From Fibrobacter sp. UBA4223 (GTDB lineage Bacteria; Fibrobacterota; Fibrobacteria; Fibrobacterales; Fibrobacteraceae): DNA of 64,000 nt. Numbering within the stretch: position 1 is the stretch's first letter; each line of letters begins with the position of its first letter. Below the pieces are notes generated by a model that was given only the letters and a program-made list of their open reading frames with translations, was not told the DNA's origin and searched no databases. The stretch spans positions 1 through 64,000 of the forward strand of contig DFTB01000011.1 in the NCBI GenBank assembly GCA_002382975.1, written 5' to 3'. This document shows, piece after piece, positions 60,928 to 64,000 of this stretch. The position numbers and the translations under genes were made by a program.

Positions 60928-61257
60928 ACTGATTCCTTTCTACCAACAAAAACCCCGTTCTAAGGGGCGGTCTACTTGTAAATATATATATCATTTTCGG
61001 CAAAAAAACTTCAAAAATAAGGAAAAATAGAGGTTTTTTCTTGAAATATCGGTACAATTGGCACCAGATTGCTTCGGGGCGTTGCGGGGTGTCCCCGCTA
61101 GAAGGGGTAGCGAGCAACAAGGTGCGAGCGAGGGGAAGGCTTTCCCCTTAAAAAAACCTCGCGTGCCTATTGACAAACTGGATTTTTGAATCTATATTTA
61201 GTGCACAAGTGTGTAGTCTTTGGTATTTTTTCCGCTTGCATGCCAGAGGAGTTGACG
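60928..61257. promoter_or_regulatory. hsdR promoter/leader and dispersed repeat copy 3
   Basis: On the minus strand: TATATT (60981-60986), then hairpin CCCC-TTAGAAC-GGGG with TTTTT (60948-60967) and AAGGAA, ATG. Bases 61085-61150 are a copy of the GC-rich element of 7810-7916. A TATATT near 61193-61198 precedes the ORF6N gene on the plus strand. Confidence 0.65.
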
Positions 61258-62271
61258 ATGAAGAAAGATGTTGTGGCCAGTGCGGCCGGGGGCGTTGCGC
61301 CGAAAAAGCCCGAATTTTCCCTGATAGACGAGGATTTGCTCAAGTCACGGATATATACCATCCGCGGGGTAAAGGTGATGCTCGATGCCGATTTGGCGGA
61401 GATTTACGGGTATGAAACAAGATTTTTTAACCGTCAGGTAAAAAATAACATTGAACGATTTGCAGAAGACTTCCGATTTCAATTGACTGAAGAAGAAATG
61501 CAAATCTTGATGTGCAAAAAATGCACATCAAGTTGGGGCGGAACGAGAAAACTGCCTTATGCCTTTACCGAACAAGGCGTTTATATGCTTATGAGTGTGC
61601 TAAAGGGCGATTTGGCAATTCAGCAAAGTATGGCCCTCATTAGGCTTTTTAAAAAGATGAAGGACTATATTGTTGATGAAAATCGTCTCTTGCTCGAATC
61701 TGACGGTATTGCACAAGTCGCCGCCCATACGATTCAGAATGCAAAGGAAATTGCCGAAATTCGCCAAGATGTCTCCGTTATGAAAACTGATCTCCAAAAG
61801 GTTATGCAAAATTTTACCGATCCGTCAACCTTCAAGCACTTTCTGATTCTAAACGGACAGCGCTTAGAAGCCGATGTCGCCTACACGCAGATTTACAGCA
61901 TGGCAAAAAAGTCCGTGCTGATTGTGGACGACTACCTGGATGTAAAGACGCTCGATTTGTTGCGATGCGTGGCAAAGGGCATTTCTATCAAGATTTTCAG
62001 CGAACAGTACGGGCGCACACGTCTGACCGGAAGCATGCTGGTGGACTTCAGGGCCGCCCGCCCGGATGTGGAACTTGACGATGTTCGTGCCACGGGGAAC
62101 CTGTTCCACGATAGGTACATCTATCTGGATTTTGGCACCGACAGCGAGAAGCTTTTCCACTGCGGGGCATCCTCAAAAGATGCCGGAAACAAAATCACGA
62201 CCATCATGCAGCTGGAAGATATCGCAGTGTATCGTCCGCTTTTCGAAAGGCTGTTGCGAGAGGAGGAATAG
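61258..62271 (+). CDS. ORF6N-domain protein with C-terminal PLD-like domain (paralogue)
   Basis: 337 residues from ATG 61258 (AGAGGAG upstream); earlier in-frame ATG codons lack such a site. ORF6N domain at about 25-115 (DADLAEIYGYETRFFN, AFTEQGVYMLMSVLKG), helical linker, then the PLD-like part with FHDRYIYLDFG and HCGASSKDAGNK. Close paralogue of 38-1087, with the same two domains but a different palindrome in the equivalent coding position. Function as DNA-binding regulator or nuclease is inferred. Confidence 0.87.
   Translation: MKKDVVASAAGGVAPKKPEFSLIDEDLLKSRIYTIRGVKVMLDADLAEIYGYETRFFNRQVKNNIERFAEDFRFQLTEEEMQILMCKKCTSSWGGTRKLPYAFTEQGVYMLMSVLKGDLAIQQSMALIRLFKKMKDYIVDENRLLLESDGIAQVAAHTIQNAKEIAEIRQDVSVMKTDLQKVMQNFTDPSTFKHFLILNGQRLEADVAYTQIYSMAKKSVLIVDDYLDVKTLDLLRCVAKGISIKIFSEQYGRTRLTGSMLVDFRAARPDVELDDVRATGNLFHDRYIYLDFGTDSEKLFHCGASSKDAGNKITTIMQLEDIAVYRPLFERLLREEE
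61506..61532. repeat. Perfect inverted repeat inside ORF6N paralogue
   Basis: CTTGATGTGCA-AAAAA-TGCACATCAAG, 11-bp arms. Encodes QILMCKKCTSS, at the position matching 276-304 in the other gene. Confidence 0.93.
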
Positions 62272-62294
62272 GTCGCCCTCGCCACCCCCTCCCC

Positions 62295-62323
62295 TTGACA
62301 TTCCCCCGCAAATAAGCGATATT
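62295..62323 (+). promoter_or_regulatory. Promoter TTGACA-17-GATATT, leaderless
   Basis: -35 TTGACA 62295-62300, -10 GATATT 62318-62323. The ATG at 62330 is exactly where transcription should begin. Confidence 0.8.
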
Positions 62324-62329
62324 AAATGT

Positions 62330-63151
62330 ATGCAGAATAAAATCAATTATAGAGTATTGAATGTCACCGTGTTCAACGACACGGCGGAACGTTGCCGCAC
62401 AAACGCGCGGCTCCGCGAGTCCATCGCGCAGTCAAGGCGGGCGCAGAAATTCACGGGCGAACGCGAGGGCGTCGCTATCGAGAGCCGGAATATCCATGCG
62501 GAGCGGGCCAAGGTCATCGTTTCGCAGAAGCGCACGTTCGAGGTGGCGCAGGCGTATGCGGGCACCAGGATCGCGGTGCTCAACTTCGCCTCGGCATCGC
62601 ACCCGGGCGGTGGCGTCACGACGGGGGCGGGCGCACAGGAAGAATGCCTCTGCAGGTGTTCCACCCTGTACAGCTGCCTTACCGACCAAAAGATGTGGGA
62701 ACTCTTCTACGAGCCGCATCGCCGCAACAGAACCGCATTGCATACCGACGACTGCATCTACACGCCGGGAGTGACCGTGTTCAAGACAGACGTCTCGGCC
62801 CCCGAACTGCTGGGCGAAACGGATTGGTACAACGTGGATGTCATCACGTGCGCGGCACCGAACCTGCGCTATGGAGATGTCAGCATTACCGACGAGGCGC
62901 TCAAGCAGGTGCACATCAAGCGGCTCCGCCGCATCCTGGATATTGCCATTTTGAACAAAGTAGAAAATATCGTGCTGGGCGCGTTCGGCTGCGGGGCATT
63001 CATGAACGACCCGAAGGTCGTGGCGGCCGCCAACGCCGAGGTTATCAAGGACTACCTTTTCGCCTTCAAGACTATCGAGTTCGCGGTATTCTGCCGCCCC
63101 GGATACGAACAGAACTACAGGGAATTCCGCAATTATCTAGGGTCGGAATAA
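62330..63151 (+). CDS. TIGR02452-family (microbial PARG/macro-like) protein
   Basis: 273 residues. VLNFASASHPGGGVTTGAGAQEE carries the GGG-x-QEE-type catalytic signature of microbial poly(ADP-ribose) glycohydrolase-like proteins, followed by LCRCSTLY and a late GAFGCGAFMNDP, typical of TIGR02452. Such enzymes remove ADP-ribose from targets. The start is fixed by the promoter, which leaves no leader. Next to an ORF6N/PLD-like gene. Confidence 0.9.
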   Translation: MQNKINYRVLNVTVFNDTAERCRTNARLRESIAQSRRAQKFTGEREGVAIESRNIHAERAKVIVSQKRTFEVAQAYAGTRIAVLNFASASHPGGGVTTGAGAQEECLCRCSTLYSCLTDQKMWELFYEPHRRNRTALHTDDCIYTPGVTVFKTDVSAPELLGETDWYNVDVITCAAPNLRYGDVSITDEALKQVHIKRLRRILDIAILNKVENIVLGAFGCGAFMNDPKVVAAANAEVIKDYLFAFKTIEFAVFCRPGYEQNYREFRNYLGSE

Positions 63152-63172
63152 CCGACCCTATAACAGCGCCCC

Positions 63173-64000
63173 CTACCTCACCCGTACTTTTCGGATTTCA
63201 CTGCCATAGCGTATGATATAAGTGCCGGGGGTCCTGAATTTTGCGCGGAGCATACCTGCGAGGGCGCCGTCGCGGTAAATTCCGTCGCGGTCGGCAAAAT
63301 CGCCACCATTAATTTGTTCAAACTTCAAGTTTCCGAGAAGGCGGCCCTGTAGGTCGAAAACAATCGCGGCGCCACGGGTGGCGTGCAGCCCAGGTAAATA
63401 CCCGTTGCGGGGCATGGCGATAGAGGCAGCGCTTTCTGCGGAACTTGAAGACCCGACGACAGAGCCACTAGATTCCGGGTCAAGCCCGGAATGACGTGAC
63501 GAGCTGCTCAGCCCGGCGACTGAACTACTTGAAAGCCCGTATTCGAACGCGCCGAGGTCAGGCGCTTCGCCCACAAACGGGAATCCCAAATCTTCGCCCT
63601 TGTCGATGGCGCGGCTCCCCTTCTTGAGTTTCAAGAAGCCCACGTCGGGCAAACTGCCGTCGGCGTTACGCGGGCCCAATATTCCCGCGATGGTCGAAAG
63701 GTCCTTGCCGGTCACGGTCATGCTCGGGTCATCGAGACTCTCAAAATCATCTTCTGTCAAATCCAGTTTCAGGTTCCATGTGTTGTTCTCGCCGGCGGGG
63801 CATTCCACATAACGGTCGATGTTCTGGCTCGGTATATACTCCCAGCACTCCCCGACTTGCGAATTCTTGTTCGGGAAGGCGATGTTGTTCTTGAGCACGT
63901 GCGCGTTATCGCCGGTGAGGGGCGCCACCTCGGCAATGCGGTTCCCTTCGGAATCGAAGAGCGTCGATGCCATGGCAAATTCGCGGTCCTTGTTCATGTA
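63173..64000 (-). CDS. Secreted polysaccharide-lyase-like protein, 3' part
   Basis: At least 275 residues; the 5' end lies outside the window (the ATG at 63997 is probably internal). The first part ends in FLKLKKGSRAIDKGEDLGFPF and PDLGAFEYG, the usual close of a right-handed beta-helix pectate-lyase-like domain. A Ser-rich linker carries RHSGLDPESS, encoded by a palindromic repeat, and a terminal domain with VFDLQGRLLGNL and GTYIIRYGSEIRKVRVR acts like a sorting domain. Enzymatic class cannot be fixed from this part. Confidence 0.7.
   Translation of the reverse strand, partial: YMNKDREFAMASTLFDSEGNRIAEVAPLTGDNAHVLKNNIAFPNKNSQVGECWEYIPSQNIDRYVECPAGENNTWNLKLDLTEDDFESLDDPSMTVTGKDLSTIAGILGPRNADGSLPDVGFLKLKKGSRAIDKGEDLGFPFVGEAPDLGAFEYGLSSSSVAGLSSSSRHSGLDPESSGSVVGSSSSAESAASIAMPRNGYLPGLHATRGAAIVFDLQGRLLGNLKFEQINGGDFADRDGIYRDGALAGMLRAKFRTPGTYIIRYGSEIRKVRVR
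63472..63492. repeat. Palindromic repeat inside CDS
   Basis: ATTCCGGG-TCAAG-CCCGGAAT, identical to 16392-16412; here translated as SGLDPES in the linker. Confidence 0.92.

Overview
The window looks like a chromosomal segment of a Fibrobacter-type bacterium (Fibrobacterota). This rests on many small Ser-rich lipoproteins, a secreted GH43 arabinanase-like enzyme and a pectate-lyase-like protein with Ser linkers and a C-terminal sorting-like domain, a short primary-type sigma factor, a Dcu-type C4-dicarboxylate carrier (fits a succinate producer), and a recurring TATATT -10 element very close to start codons. No rRNA, tRNA, transposase or cas genes were recognised.

Layout. 1-4180: accessory block with an ORF6N/PLD-like gene, a decayed DUF1016 (YhcG) gene, an antitoxin-like tail, and a two-gene cassette (hypothetical plus AlbA_2/Schlafen-like regulator) flanked by ~73-bp direct repeats. 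4194-9953: core genes on the minus strand (purA, a Crp/Fnr-type regulator, PASTA, TPR and lipoprotein genes). 9954-11620: a 773-bp non-coding region holding five copies of ACCTATAA-N20-TTATAGGTAC, a PD-(D/E)XK-like gene, and a fragment of the nearby CatB-like gene. 11757-32710: mostly household and envelope genes (hydrolase, acetyltransferase, MoxR ATPase, lipoproteins, TfoX, Dcu carrier, DUF4434-like protein, acyltransferase, sigma factor, methyltransferase, flippase-like membrane protein, a helicase-acyltransferase fusion, murI). 32791-41276: Fic-like protein lacking its catalytic His, GH43 enzyme, oxidoreductase/beta-propeller fusion, thioredoxin-like protein, intact DUF1016 gene, nitroreductase. 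41393-47861: XRE/ImmA regulator with an operator over its promoter, zinc-ribbon protein, HNH protein, AAA+ ATPase behind a six-copy TTATCGCC array, AAA15 ATPase, and a Panacea toxin-antitoxin pair. 48175-60927: a minus-strand type I restriction-modification island (hsdR, AlbA_2 regulator, hsdM, small membrane protein, hsdS) followed by a compact AT-rich six-gene set (HEPN-motif protein, small proteins, membrane/coiled-coil protein, FRG-domain protein, membrane protein) that is the best candidate for an undescribed defence module. 61258-64000: second ORF6N/PLD-like gene, a TIGR02452 macro-like protein, and the 3' part of a secreted polysaccharide-lyase-like gene.

The most unexpected pattern is that both ORF6N genes and both DUF1016 genes carry a perfect DNA palindrome inside the coding sequence at the equivalent place in each family, while the palindrome sequences are all different. 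Other strong oddities are the UvrD-PlsC fusion, an 11-bp (frame-breaking) tandem repeat in the regulator embedded in the hsd operon, and several decayed gene copies next to their intact parents.
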